Assembly: GCA_033964015.1 (NCBI GenBank)
Contig: CM066925.1
Span: 6,477,498 to 6,541,497 of the forward strand
DNA: 64,000 bases
Origin: Scolanthus callimorphus
Lineage: Eukaryota > Cnidaria > Anthozoa > Actiniaria > Edwardsiidae
Reading direction: 5' to 3'
The notes below the pieces were generated by a model. That model was given only the letters and a program-made list of their open reading frames with translations, had not been told where the DNA came from and did not search any database. The translations under genes and the position numbers were made by a program. Below, one piece after another: positions 26,621 through 40,200 of this stretch. Numbering within the stretch: position 1 is the stretch's first letter; every line of letters begins with the position of its first letter.

Positions 26621-26884
26621 ACACTCAGGGACAAAATAGCTGAGACCCCCTAGGCAAATTTCGATTAAAGTAAAATAACGGCCTTAAACACGTACAAAAT
26701 CCCTTTTGCAGAGCCCTTCGCCACCTCCCCCCCTCCCCCACATCAATGTTGTTTCCAGACCAATCAGTGTCCTCCAACATTGAAGAGGGGGGAGGGGGCT
26801 GAGCATGTTTAAAGTGAGTTTTAATGAATTCTCTATTTTCGTGTACAGTAAGAAAGAGTCTCAGCTATTTTTGTCCCTGAGTGT
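26621..26884. mobile_element. MITE inside the macrosatellite unit (first copy)
   Basis: The inverted termini are 'acactcagggacaaaatagc' and 'gctatttttgtccctgagtgt', extending inward to about 28 paired bases. The centre holds C-tract, 'catcaatgttg', spacer, 'ccaacattga', G-tract, a second foldback. CACT ends recall CACTA-type elements, but no 3-bp duplication is visible. The copy recurs in every unit except unit 3. Its left flank here ('gctgtaagct') is unlike the flank inside the array ('attgctttcag'). Confidence 0.88.
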
Positions 26885-27162
26885 CCGAGAGTATCATGTC
26901 TGAGAATTACTTTTTATAAAGTAGTGTTTCCGCGCGCTTTGTTGTAATCTGAAAATATAATCTCACAAGGACCTGTAAAGATTAGAAAAAGCATTGCTTA
27001 GAATAGTTGCGCCTTTTAATGTTACTATTTTCGATAAAATGTTAGGCTGTTTATTTTGACAAAATGAGAGGGTTGAAGGAACTGCAAACGGACGTGAAAA
27101 GGGAGGGGGCCTGGGCGCTCCCACCCTGCCGTCGCTGTTTCGCAGAGCTTATTCTTGACATT

Positions 27163-27466
27163 TGAAAGAGTTTTAAAGACTTTGAAAGAGTTTCACGAAC
27201 AGTAAATCCAATAGGCTATTTTCATGTTCCATTTAGTCACTAAAATAGTAGGATAGGGCAATGTAATCTCTCATTTCAACGGGTAACCACGAGTAACCAC
27301 GATGATATAAATATAATGAAAGAGTTTTAAAGACTTTAAAAGAGTTTCCCGAACAGTAAATCCAATAGGCTATTCTCATGTTCCATTTAGTCACTAAAAT
27401 AGTAGGATAGGACAAGGAAATCTCTTATTTCAACGAGTAACCACGAGTAACCACGATGATAGAAAA
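27163..27466. repeat. Internal 155-bp direct duplication of the unit (unit 1 shown)
   Basis: 'gaaagagttttaaagacttt' begins at 27163 and 27318. Both copies continue through 'cagtaaatccaataggctat', 'ccatttagtcactaaaatag' and 'gtaaccacgagtaaccacga' with about ten differences. The same arrangement occurs in all 23 units, so the duplication came before amplification. Confidence 0.92.
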
Positions 27467-27519
27467 ATAATGATTGACTCAGTTCTTTTAGACTGTTTGG
27501 TTACTCGTGGTTACTCGTT
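27432..27519. repeat. 22-bp perfect hairpin of GAGTAACCAC repeats (unit 1 shown)
   Basis: The arm 27432-27453 ('aacgagtaaccacgagtaac' plus 'ca') pairs exactly with 27498-27519; the loop is 44 bases. Each arm is itself two tandem copies of a ten-base word, and a further direct pair lies at 27281-27300. It is repeated in each unit. Confidence 0.85.
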
Positions 27520-29889
27520 TGAAAATTAATATCTGGCTATCCCATTGCTCGAAATGAGACAATGTGCTGTCAAAAGAGATTGTGATTGATATAGGAATAA
27601 TTTTAAAAAGTTCTAAGTGATTTATAACATGCAAATTGGAAGTTTTCCCAACCAAGTAACGGGCAATTCCAAACCGGAAGTGACAACATAGAACCGGAAA
27701 TGCAAATTCGCTTCTGTTAATGTTCAAAAAATTGCACTGCAAATGTGATCGTAAGAAAACAATTTTATTTTATAGAAGTATTGGTAGTAGCGATCTCCTT
27801 GTCGCAGTTTTGCCTTCCTCGGCCTTTGCCTCTCAAATTTGTCATAGTATCAACCGCTCGTCCGTTTTAGAGACTTCTTCGGGCGCTCCCGCTGTTTTCC
27901 TTCACCTTCCTTTTTTGGCCTTTTGCAGGCATCCGAAGGCTTTTTACTATTTAAAAATAGATGCTCTCGGAAGCCCAAGTATTGTTGATATTTTGGAAAC
28001 GCTAAATCCTCGATCATTTTTCAAATACTTCACATATGCTCGCTTTTCTGGCGATATGGCCGTCTACTTGCCCATATCTCAAGCGTGCGCCTAATTCCAA
28101 AATATCTATTTCATGACGTCATTAATTAGCACTGCAATTGACGAGGATAATTAACTATGTAACACGTTCAGCTTCTCGAGATCTTTCAAATAAGACCAAT
28201 TTTGCTCCTCAATTCCCTTGTTTCGATGAGATACAGCTAACTATTGCTTTCAGACACTCAGGGACAAAATAGCTGAGACCCCCTAGGCAAATTTCGATTA
28301 AAGTAAAATAACGGCCTTAAACACGTACAAAATCCCTTTTGCAGAGCCCTTCGCCACCTCCCCCCCTCCCCCACATCAATGTTGTTTCCAGACCAATCAG
28401 TGTCCTCCAACATTGAAGAGGGGGGAGGGGGCTGAGCATGTTTAAAGTGAGTTTTAATGAATTCTCTATTTTTCGTGTACAGTAAGAAAGAGTCTCAGCT
28501 ATTTTTGTCCCTGAGTGTCCGAGAGTATCATGTCTGAGAATTACTTATTTATAAAGTAGTGTTTCCGCGCGCTTTGTTGTAATCTGAAAATATAATCTCA
28601 CAAGGACCTGTAAAGATTAGAAAAAGCATTGCTTAGAATAGTTGCGCCTTTTAATGTTACTATTTTCGATAAAATGTTAGGCTGTTTATTTTGACAAAAT
28701 GAGAGGGTTGAAGGAACTGCAAACGGACGTGAAAAGGGAGGGGGCCTGGGCGCTCCCACCCTGCCGTCGCTGTTTCGCAGAGCTTATTCTTGACATTTGA
28801 AAGAGTTTTAAAGACTTTGAAAGAGTTTCACGAACAGTAAATCCAATAGGCTATTTTCATGTTCCATTTAGTCACTAAAATAGTAGGATAGGGCAATGTA
28901 ATCTCTCATTTCAACGGGTAACCACGAGTAACCACGATGATATAAATATAATGAAAGAGTTTTAAAGACTTTAAAAGAGTTTCCCGAACAGTAAATCCAA
29001 TAGGCTATTCTCATGTTCCATTTAGTCACTAAAATAGTAGGATAGGACAAGGAAATCTCTTATTTCAACGAGTAACCACGAGTAACCACGATGATAGAAA
29101 AATAATGATTGACTCAGTTCTTTTAGACTGTTTGGTTACTCGTGGTTACTCGTTTGAAAATTAATATCTGGCTATCCCATTGCTCGAAATGAGACAATGT
29201 GCTGTCAAAAGAGATTGTGATTGATATAGGAATAATTTTAAAAAGTTCTAAGTGATTTATAACATGCAAATTGGAAGTTTTCCCAACCAAGTAACGGGCA
29301 ATTCCAAACCGGAAGTGACAACATAGAACCGGAAATGCAAATTCGCTTCTGTTAATGTTCAAAAAATTGCACTGCAAATGTGATCGTAAGAAAACAATTT
29401 TATTTTATAGAAGTATTGGTAGTAGCGATCTCCTTGTCGCAGTTTTGCCTTCCTCGGCCTTTGCCTCTCAAATTTGTCATAGTATCAACCGCTCGTCCGT
29501 TTTAGAGACTTCTTCGGGCGCTCCCGCTGTTTTCCTTCACCTTCCTTTTTTGGCCTTTTGCAGGCATCCGAAGGCTTTTTTACTATTTAAAAATAGATGC
29601 TCTCGGAAGCCCAAGTATTGTTGATATTTTGGAAACGCTAAATCCTCGATCATTTTTCAAATACTTCACATATGCTCGCTTTTCTGGCGATATGGCCGTC
29701 TACTTGCCCATATCTCAAGCGTGCGCCTAATTCCAAAATATCTATTTCATGACGTCATTAATTAGCACTGCAATTGACGAGGATAATTAACTATGTAACA
29801 CGTTCAGCTTCTCGAGATCTTTCAAATAAGACCAATTTTGCTCCTCAATTCCCTTGTTTCGATGAGATACAGCTAACTATTGCTTTCAG

Positions 29890-31264
29890 ACAGTCCGAGA
29901 GTATCATGTCTGAGAATTACTTATTTATAAAGTAGTGTTTCCGCGCGCTTTGTTGTAATCTGAAAATATAATCTCACAAGGACCTGTAAAGATTAGAAAA
30001 AGCATTGCTTAGAATAGTTGCGCCTTTTAATGTTACTATTTTCGATAAAATGTTAGGCTGTTTATTTTGACAAAATGAGAGGGTTGAAGGAACTGCAAAC
30101 GGACGTGAAAAGGGAGGGGGCCTGGGCGCTCCCACCCTGCCGTCGCTGTTTCGCAGAGCTTATTCTTGACATTTGAAAGAGTTTTAAAGACTTTGAAAGA
30201 GTTTCACGAACAGTAAATCCAATAGGCTATTTTCATGTTCCATTTAGTCACTAAAATAGTAGGATAGGGCAATGTAATCTCTCATTTCAACGGGTAACCA
30301 CGAGTAACCACGATGATATAAATATAATGAAAGAGTTTTAAAGACTTTAAAAGAGTTTCCCGAACAGTAAATCCAATAGGCTATTCTCATGTTCCATTTA
30401 GTCACTAAAATAGTAGGATAGGACAAGGAAATCTCTTATTTCAACGAGTAACCACGAGTAACCACGATGATAGAAAAATAATGATTGACTCAGTTCTTTT
30501 AGACTGTTTGGTTACTCGTGGTTACTCGTTTGAAAATTAATATCTGGCTATCCCATTGCTCGAAATGAGACAATGTGCTGTCAAAAGAGATTGTGATTGA
30601 TATAGGAATAATTTTAAAAAGTTCTAAGTGATTTATAACATGCAAATTGGAAGTTTTCCCAACCAAGTAACGGGCAATTCCAAACCGGAAGTGACAACAT
30701 AGAACCGGAAATGCAAATTCGCTTCTGTTAATGTTCAAAAATTGCACTGCAAATGTGATCGTAAGAAAACAATTTTATTTTATAGAAGTATTGGTAGTAG
30801 CGATCTCCTTGTCGCAGTTTTGCCTTCCTCGGCCTTTGCCTCTCAAATTTGTCATAGTATCAACCGCTCGTCCGTTTTAGAGACTTCTTCGGGCGCTCCC
30901 GCTGTTTTCCTTCACCTTCCTTTTTTGGCCTTTTGCAGGCATCCGAAGGCTTTTTTACTATTTAAAAATAGATGCTCTCGGAAGCCCAAGTATTGTTGAT
31001 ATTTTGGAAACGCTAAATCCTCGATCATTTTTCAAATACTTCACATATGCTCGCTTTTCTGGCGATATGGCCGTCTACTTGCCCATATCTCAAGCGTGCG
31101 CCTAATTCCAAAATATCTATTTCATGACGTCATTAATTAGCACTGCAATTGACGAGGATAATTAACTATGTAACACGTTCAGCTTCTCGAGATCTTTCAA
31201 ATAAGACCAATTTTGCTCCTCAATTCCCTTGTTTCGATGAGATACAGCTAACTATTGCTTTCAG
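29890..31264. repeat. Macrosatellite unit 3, lacking the MITE
   Basis: Where other units read 'ctttcag', then MITE, then 'ccgagag', this unit reads 'ctttcagacagtccgagag'. The five bases 'acagt' could be the outer ends of the element (ACA from the left, GT from the right) left by imprecise excision. Unit 3 also has one A fewer in 'ttcaaaaattgc' at 30732. Confidence 0.85.
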
Positions 31265-34200
31265 ACACTCAGGGACAAAATAGCTGAGACCCCCTAGGCA
31301 AATTTCGATTAAAGTAAAATAACGGCCTTAAACACGTACAAAATCCCTTTTGCAGAGCCCTTCGCCACCTCCCCCCCTCCCCCACATCAATGTTGTTTCC
31401 AGACCAATCAGTGTCCTCCAACATTGAAGAGGGGGGAGGGGGCTGAGCATGTTTAAAGTGAGTTTTAATGAATTCTCTATTTTCGTGTACAGTAAGAAAG
31501 AGTCTCAGCTATTTTTGTCCCTGAGTGTCCGAGAGTATCATGTCTGAGAATTACTTATTTATAAAGTAGTGTTTCCGCGCGCTTTGTTGTAATCTGAAAA
31601 TATAATCTCACAAGGACCTGTAAAGATTAGAAAAAGCATTGCTTAGAATAGTTGCGCCTTTTAATGTTACTATTTTCGATAAAATGTTAGGCTGTTTATT
31701 TTGACAAAATGAGAGGGTTGAAGGAACTGCAAACGGACGTGAAAAGGGAGGGGGCCTGGGCGCTCCCACCCTGCCGTCGCTGTTTCGCAGAGCTTATTCT
31801 TGACATTTGAAAGAGTTTTAAAGACTTTGAAAGAGTTTCACGAACAGTAAATCCAATAGGCTATTTTCATGTTCCATTTAGTCACTAAAATAGTAGGATA
31901 GGGCAATGTAATCTCTCATTTCAACGGGTAACCACGAGTAACCACGATGATATAAATATAATGAAAGAGTTTTAAAGACTTTAAAAGAGTTTCCCGAACA
32001 GTAAATCCAATAGGCTATTCTCATGTTCCATTTAGTCACTAAAATAGTAGGATAGGACAAGGAAATCTCTTATTTCAACGAGTAACCACGAGTAACCACG
32101 ATGATAGAAAAATAATGATTGACTCAGTTCTTTTAGACTGTTTGGTTACTCGTGGTTACTCGTTTGAAAATTAATATCTGGCTATCCCATTGCTCGAAAT
32201 GAGACAATGTGCTGTCAAAAGAGATTGTGATTGATATAGGAATAATTTTAAAAAGTTCTAAGTGATTTATAACATGCAAATTGGAAGTTTTCCCAACCAA
32301 GTAACGGGCAATTCCAAACCGGAAGTGACAACATAGAACCGGAAATGCAAATTCGCTTCTGTTAATGTTCAAAAAATTGCACTGCAAATGTGATCGTAAG
32401 AAAACAATTTTATTTTATAGAAGTATTGGTAGTAGCGATCTCCTTGTCGCAGTTTTGCCTTCCTCGGCCTTTGCCTCTCAAATTTGTCATAGTATCAACC
32501 GCTCGTCCGTTTTAGAGACTTCTTCGGGCGCTCCCGCTGTTTTCCTTCACCTTCCTTTTTTGGCCTTTTGCAGGCATCCGAAGGCTTTTTACTATTTAAA
32601 AATAGATGCTCTCGGAAGCCCAAGTATTGTTGATATTTTGGAAACGCTAAATCCTCGATCATTTTTCAAATACTTCACATATGCTCGCTTTTCTGGCGAT
32701 ATGGCCGTCTACTTGCCCATATCTCAAGCGTGCGCCTAATTCCAAAATATCTATTTCATGACGTCATTAATTAGCACTGCAATTGACGAGGATAATTAAC
32801 TATGTAACACGTTCAGCTTCTCGAGATCTTTCAAATAAGACCAATTTTGCTCCTCAATTCCCTTGTTTCGATGAGATACAGCTAACTATTGCTTTCAGAC
32901 ACTCAGGGACAAAATAGCTGAGACCCCCTAGGCAAATTTCGATTAAAGTAAAATAACGGCCTTAAACACGTACAAAATCCCTTTTGCAGAGCCCTTCGCC
33001 ACCTCCCCCCCTCCCCCACATCAATGTTGTTTCCAGACCAATCAGTGTCCTCCAACATTGAAGAGGGGGGAGGGGGCTGAGCATGTTTAAAGTGAGTTTT
33101 AATGAATTCTCTATTTTTCGTGTACAGTAAGAAAGAGTCTCAGCTATTTTTGTCCCTGAGTGTCCGAGAGTATCATGTCTGAGAATTACTTATTTATAAA
33201 GTAGTGTTTCCGCGCGCTTTGTTGTAATCTGAAAATATAATCTCACAAGGACCTGTAAAGATTAGAAAAAGCATTGCTTAGAATAGTTGCGCCTTTTAAT
33301 GTTACTATTTTCGATAAAATGTTAGGCTGTTTATTTTGACAAAATGAGAGGGTTGAAGGAACTGCAAACGGACGTGAAAAGGGAGGGGGCCTGGGCGCTC
33401 CCACCCTGCCGTCGCTGTTTCGCAGAGCTTATTCTTGACATTTGAAAGAGTTTTAAAGACTTTGAAAGAGTTTCACGAACAGTAAATCCAATAGGCTATT
33501 TTCATGTTCCATTTAGTCACTAAAATAGTAGGATAGGGCAATGTAATCTCTCATTTCAACGGGTAACCACGAGTAACCACGATGATATAAATATAATGAA
33601 AGAGTTTTAAAGACTTTAAAAGAGTTTCCCGAACAGTAAATCCAATAGGCTATTCTCATGTTCCATTTAGTCACTAAAATAGTAGGATAGGACAAGGAAA
33701 TCTCTTATTTCAACGAGTAACCACGAGTAACCACGATGATAGAAAAATAATGATTGACTCAGTTCTTTTAGACTGTTTGGTTACTCGTGGTTACTCGTTT
33801 GAAAATTAATATCTGGCTATCCCATTGCTCGAAATGAGACAATGTGCTGTCAAAAGAGATTGTGATTGATATAGGAATAATTTTAAAAAGTTCTAAGTGA
33901 TTTATAACATGCAAATTGGAAGTTTTCCCAACCAAGTAACGGGCAATTCCAAACCGGAAGTGACAACATAGAACCGGAAATGCAAATTCGCTTCTGTTAA
34001 TGTTCAAAAAATTGCACTGCAAATGTGATCGTAAGAAAACAATTTTATTTTATAGAAGTATTGGTAGTAGCGATCTCCTTGTCGCAGTTTTGCCTTCCTC
34101 GGCCTTTGCCTCTCAAATTTGTCATAGTATCAACCGCTCGTCCGTTTTAGAGACTTCTTCGGGCGCTCCCGCTGTTTTCCTTCACCTTCCTTTTTTGGCC

Positions 34201-37200
34201 TTTTGCAGGCATCCGAAGGCTTTTTTACTATTTAAAAATAGATGCTCTCGGAAGCCCAAGTATTGTTGATATTTTGGAAACGCTAAATCCTCGATCATTT
34301 TTCAAATACTTCACATATGCTCGCTTTTCTGGCGATATGGCCGTCTACTTGCCCATATCTCAAGCGTGCGCCTAATTCCAAAATATCTATTTCATGACGT
34401 CATTAATTAGCACTGCAATTGACGAGGATAATTAACTATGTAACACGTTCAGCTTCTCGAGATCTTTCAAATAAGACCAATTTTGCTCCTCAATTCCCTT
34501 GTTTCGATGAGATACAGCTAACTATTGCTTTCAGACACTCAGGGACAAAATAGCTGAGACCCCCTAGGCAAATTTCGATTAAAGTAAAATAACGGCCTTA
34601 AACACGTACAAAATCCCTTTTGCAGAGCCCTTCGCCACCTCCCCCCCTCCCCCACATCAATGTTGTTTCCAGACCAATCAGTGTCCTCCAACATTGAAGA
34701 GGGGGGAGGGGGCTGAGCATGTTTAAAGTGAGTTTTAATGAATTCTCTATTTTTCGTGTACAGTAAGAAAGAGTCTCAGCTATTTTTGTCCCTGAGTGTC
34801 CGAGAGTATCATGTCTGAGAATTACTTATTTATAAAGTAGTGTTTCCGCGCGCTTTGTTGTAATCTGAAAATATAATCTCACAAGGACCTGTAAAGATTA
34901 GAAAAAGCATTGCTTAGAATAGTTGCGCCTTTTAATGTTACTATTTTCGATAAAATGTTAGGCTGTTTATTTTGACAAAATGAGAGGGTTGAAGGAACTG
35001 CAAACGGACGTGAAAAGGGAGGGGGCCTGGGCGCTCCCACCCTGCCGTCGCTGTTTCGCAGAGCTTATTCTTGACATTTGAAAGAGTTTTAAAGACTTTG
35101 AAAGAGTTTCACGAACAGTAAATCCAATAGGCTATTTTCATGTTCCATTTAGTCACTAAAATAGTAGGATAGGGCAATGTAATCTCTCATTTCAACGGGT
35201 AACCACGAGTAACCACGATGATATAAATATAATGAAAGAGTTTTAAAGACTTTAAAAGAGTTTCCCGAACAGTAAATCCAATAGGCTATTCTCATGTTCC
35301 ATTTAGTCACTAAAATAGTAGGATAGGACAAGGAAATCTCTTATTTCAACGAGTAACCACGAGTAACCACGATGATAGAAAAATAATGATTGACTCAGTT
35401 CTTTTAGACTGTTTGGTTACTCGTGGTTACTCGTTTGAAAATTAATATCTGGCTATCCCATTGCTCGAAATGAGACAATGTGCTGTCAAAAGAGATTGTG
35501 ATTGATATAGGAATAATTTTAAAAAGTTCTAAGTGATTTATAACATGCAAATTGGAAGTTTTCCCAACCAAGTAACGGGCAATTCCAAACCGGAAGTGAC
35601 AACATAGAACCGGAAATGCAAATTCGCTTCTGTTAATGTTCAAAAAATTGCACTGCAAATGTGATCGTAAGAAAACAATTTTATTTTATAGAAGTATTGG
35701 TAGTAGCGATCTCCTTGTCGCAGTTTTGCCTTCCTCGGCCTTTGCCTCTCAAATTTGTCATAGTATCAACCGCTCGTCCGTTTTAGAGACTTCTTCGGGC
35801 GCTCCCGCTGTTTTCCTTCACCTTCCTTTTTTGGCCTTTTGCAGGCATCCGAAGGCTTTTTTACTATTTAAAAATAGATGCTCTCGGAAGCCCAAGTATT
35901 GTTGATATTTTGGAAACGCTAAATCCTCGATCATTTTTCAAATACTTCACATATGCTCGCTTTTCTGGCGATATGGCCGTCTACTTGCCCATATCTCAAG
36001 CGTGCGCCTAATTCCAAAATATCTATTTCATGACGTCATTAATTAGCACTGCAATTGACGAGGATAATTAACTATGTAACACGTTCAGCTTCTCGAGATC
36101 TTTCAAATAAGACCAATTTTGCTCCTCAATTCCCTTGTTTCGATGAGATACAGCTAACTATTGCTTTCAGACACTCAGGGACAAAATAGCTGAGACCCCC
36201 TAGGCAAATTTCGATTAAAGTAAAATAACGGCCTTAAACACGTACAAAATCCCTTTTGCAGAGCCCTTCGCCACCTCCCCCCCTCCCCCACATCAATGTT
36301 GTTTCCAGACCAATCAGTGTCCTCCAACATTGAAGAGGGGGGAGGGGGCTGAGCATGTTTAAAGTGAGTTTTAATGAATTCTCTATTTTTCGTGTACAGT
36401 AAGAAAGAGTCTCAGCTATTTTTGTCCCTGAGTGTCCGAGAGTATCATGTCTGAGAATTACTTATTTATAAAGTAGTGTTTCCGCGCGCTTTGTTGTAAT
36501 CTGAAAATATAATCTCACAAGGACCTGTAAAGATTAGAAAAAGCATTGCTTAGAATAGTTGCGCCTTTTAATGTTACTATTTTCGATAAAATGTTAGGCT
36601 GTTTATTTTGACAAAATGAGAGGGTTGAAGGAACTGCAAACGGACGTGAAAAGGGAGGGGGCCTGGGCGCTCCCACCCTGCCGTCGCTGTTTCGCAGAGC
36701 TTATTCTTGACATTTGAAAGAGTTTTAAAGACTTTGAAAGAGTTTCACGAACAGTAAATCCAATAGGCTATTTTCATGTTCCATTTAGTCACTAAAATAG
36801 TAGGATAGGGCAATGTAATCTCTCATTTCAACGGGTAACCACGAGTAACCACGATGATATAAATATAATGAAAGAGTTTTAAAGACTTTAAAAGAGTTTC
36901 CCGAACAGTAAATCCAATAGGCTATTCTCATGTTCCATTTAGTCACTAAAATAGTAGGATAGGACAAGGAAATCTCTTATTTCAACGAGTAACCACGAGT
37001 AACCACGATGATAGAAAAATAATGATTGACTCAGTTCTTTTAGACTGTTTGGTTACTCGTGGTTACTCGTTTGAAAATTAATATCTGGCTATCCCATTGC
37101 TCGAAATGAGACAATGTGCTGTCAAAAGAGATTGTGATTGATATAGGAATAATTTTAAAAAGTTCTAAGTGATTTATAACATGCAAATTGGAAGTTTTCC

Positions 37201-40200
37201 CAACCAAGTAACGGGCAATTCCAAACCGGAAGTGACAACATAGAACCGGAAATGCAAATTCGCTTCTGTTAATGTTCAAAAAATTGCACTGCAAATGTGA
37301 TCGTAAGAAAACAATTTTATTTTATAGAAGTATTGGTAGTAGCGATCTCCTTGTCGCAGTTTTGCCTTCCTCGGCCTTTGCCTCTCAAATTTGTCATAGT
37401 ATCAACCGCTCGTCCGTTTTAGAGACTTCTTCGGGCGCTCCCGCTGTTTTCCTTCACCTTCCTTTTTTGGCCTTTTGCAGGCATCCGAAGGCTTTTTTAC
37501 TATTTAAAAATAGATGCTCTCGGAAGCCCAAGTATTGTTGATATTTTGGAAACGCTAAATCCTCGATCATTTTTCAAATACTTCACATATGCTCGCTTTT
37601 CTGGCGATATGGCCGTCTACTTGCCCATATCTCAAGCGTGCGCCTAATTCCAAAATATCTATTTCATGACGTCATTAATTAGCACTGCAATTGACGAGGA
37701 TAATTAACTATGTAACACGTTCAGCTTCTCGAGATCTTTCAAATAAGACCAATTTTGCTCCTCAATTCCCTTGTTTCGATGAGATACAGCTAACTATTGC
37801 TTTCAGACACTCAGGGACAAAATAGCTGAGACCCCCTAGGCAAATTTCGATTAAAGTAAAATAACGGCCTTAAACACGTACAAAATCCCTTTTGCAGAGC
37901 CCTTCGCCACCTCCCCCCTCCCCCACATCAATGTTGTTTCCAGACCAATCAGTGTCCTCCAACATTGAAGAGGGGGGAGGGGGCTGAGCATGTTTAAAGT
38001 GAGTTTTAATGAATTCTCTATTTTTCGTGTACAGTAAGAAAGAGTCTCAGCTATTTTTGTCCCTGAGTGTCCGAGAGTATCATGTCTGAGAATTACTTAT
38101 TTATAAAGTAGTGTTTCCGCGCGCTTTGTTGTAATCTGAAAATATAATCTCACAAGGACCTGTAAAGATTAGAAAAAGCATTGCTTAGAATAGTTGCGCC
38201 TTTTAATGTTACTATTTTCGATAAAATGTTAGGCTGTTTATTTTGACAAAATGAGAGGGTTGAAGGAACTGCAAACGGACGTGAAAAGGGAGGGGGCCTG
38301 GGCGCTCCCACCCTGCCGTCGCTGTTTCGCAGAGCTTATTCTTGACATTTGAAAGAGTTTTAAAGACTTTGAAAGAGTTTCACGAACAGTAAATCCAATA
38401 GGCTATTTTCATGTTCCATTTAGTCACTAAAATAGTAGGATAGGGCAATGTAATCTCTCATTTCAACGGGTAACCACGAGTAACCACGATGATATAAATA
38501 TAATGAAAGAGTTTTAAAGACTTTAAAAGAGTTTCCCGAACAGTAAATCCAATAGGCTATTCTCATGTTCCATTTAGTCACTAAAATAGTAGGATAGGAC
38601 AAGGAAATCTCTTATTTCAACGAGTAACCACGAGTAACCACGATGATAGAAAAATAATGATTGACTCAGTTCTTTTAGACTGTTTGGTTACTCGTGGTTA
38701 CTCGTTTGAAAATTAATATCTGGCTATCCCATTGCTCGAAATGAGACAATGTGCTGTCAAAAGAGATTGTGATTGATATAGGAATAATTTTAAAAAGTTC
38801 TAAGTGATTTATAACATGCAAATTGGAAGTTTTCCCAACCAAGTAACGGGCAATTCCAAACCGGAAGTGACAACATAGAACCGGAAATGCAAATTCGCTT
38901 CTGTTAATGTTCAAAAAATTGCACTGCAAATGTGATCGTAAGAAAACAATTTTATTTTATAGAAGTATTGGTAGTAGCGATCTCCTTGTCGCAGTTTTGC
39001 CTTCCTCGGCCTTTGCCTCTCAAATTTGTCATAGTATCAACCGCTCGTCCGTTTTAGAGACTTCTTCGGGCGCTCCCGCTGTTTTCCTTCACCTTCCTTT
39101 TTTGGCCTTTTGCAGGCATCCGAAGGCTTTTTTACTATTTAAAAATAGATGCTCTCGGAAGCCCAAGTATTGTTGATATTTTGGAAACGCTAAATCCTCG
39201 ATCATTTTTCAAATACTTCACATATGCTCGCTTTTCTGGCGATATGGCCGTCTACTTGCCCATATCTCAAGCGTGCGCCTAATTCCAAAATATCTATTTC
39301 ATGACGTCATTAATTAGCACTGCAATTGACGAGGATAATTAACTATGTAACACGTTCAGCTTCTCGAGATCTTTCAAATAAGACCAATTTTGCTCCTCAA
39401 TTCCCTTGTTTCGATGAGATACAGCTAACTATTGCTTTCAGACACTCAGGGACAAAATAGCTGAGACCCCCTAGGCAAATTTCGATTAAAGTAAAATAAC
39501 GGCCTTAAACACGTACAAAATCCCTTTTGCAGAGCCCTTCGCCACCTCCCCCCCTCCCCCACATCAATGTTGTTTCCAGACCAATCAGTGTCCTCCAACA
39601 TTGAAGAGGGGGGAGGGGGCTGAGCATGTTTAAAGTGAGTTTTAATGAATTCTCTATTTTTCGTGTACAGTAAGAAAGAGTCTCAGCTATTTTTGTCCCT
39701 GAGTGTCCGAGAGTATCATGTCTGAGAATTACTTATTTATAAAGTAGTGTTTCCGCGCGCTTTGTTGTAATCTGAAAATATAATCTCACAAGGACCTGTA
39801 AAGATTAGAAAAAGCATTGCTTAGAATAGTTGCGCCTTTTAATGTTACTATTTTCGATAAAATGTTAGGCTGTTTATTTTGACAAAATGAGAGGGTTGAA
39901 GGAACTGCAAACGGACGTGAAAAGGGAGGGGGCCTGGGCGCTCCCACCCTGCCGTCGCTGTTTCGCAGAGCTTATTCTTGACATTTGAAAGAGTTTTAAA
40001 GACTTTGAAAGAGTTTCACGAACAGTAAATCCAATAGGCTATTTTCATGTTCCATTTAGTCACTAAAATAGTAGGATAGGGCAATGTAATCTCTCATTTC
40101 AACGGGTAACCACGAGTAACCACGATGATATAAATATAATGAAAGAGTTTTAAAGACTTTAAAAGAGTTTCCCGAACAGTAAATCCAATAGGCTATTCTC

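Noticed and set aside
27233..27742. Minus-strand ORFs of 60 and 84 residues in every unit
   Set aside because: The 60-residue frame lies in the internal direct duplication and the 84-residue frame ends in the hairpin arm. No domain, signal or start context supports them.
27720..28094. Recurring plus-strand ORF (89 or 124 residues) in every macrosatellite unit as a gene
   Set aside because: The frame is not kept: units 1, 4, 10 and 19 give 124 residues and the others 89 because of one-base changes in T-runs. There is no recognisable domain, and near-identity between units leaves no sign of selection.
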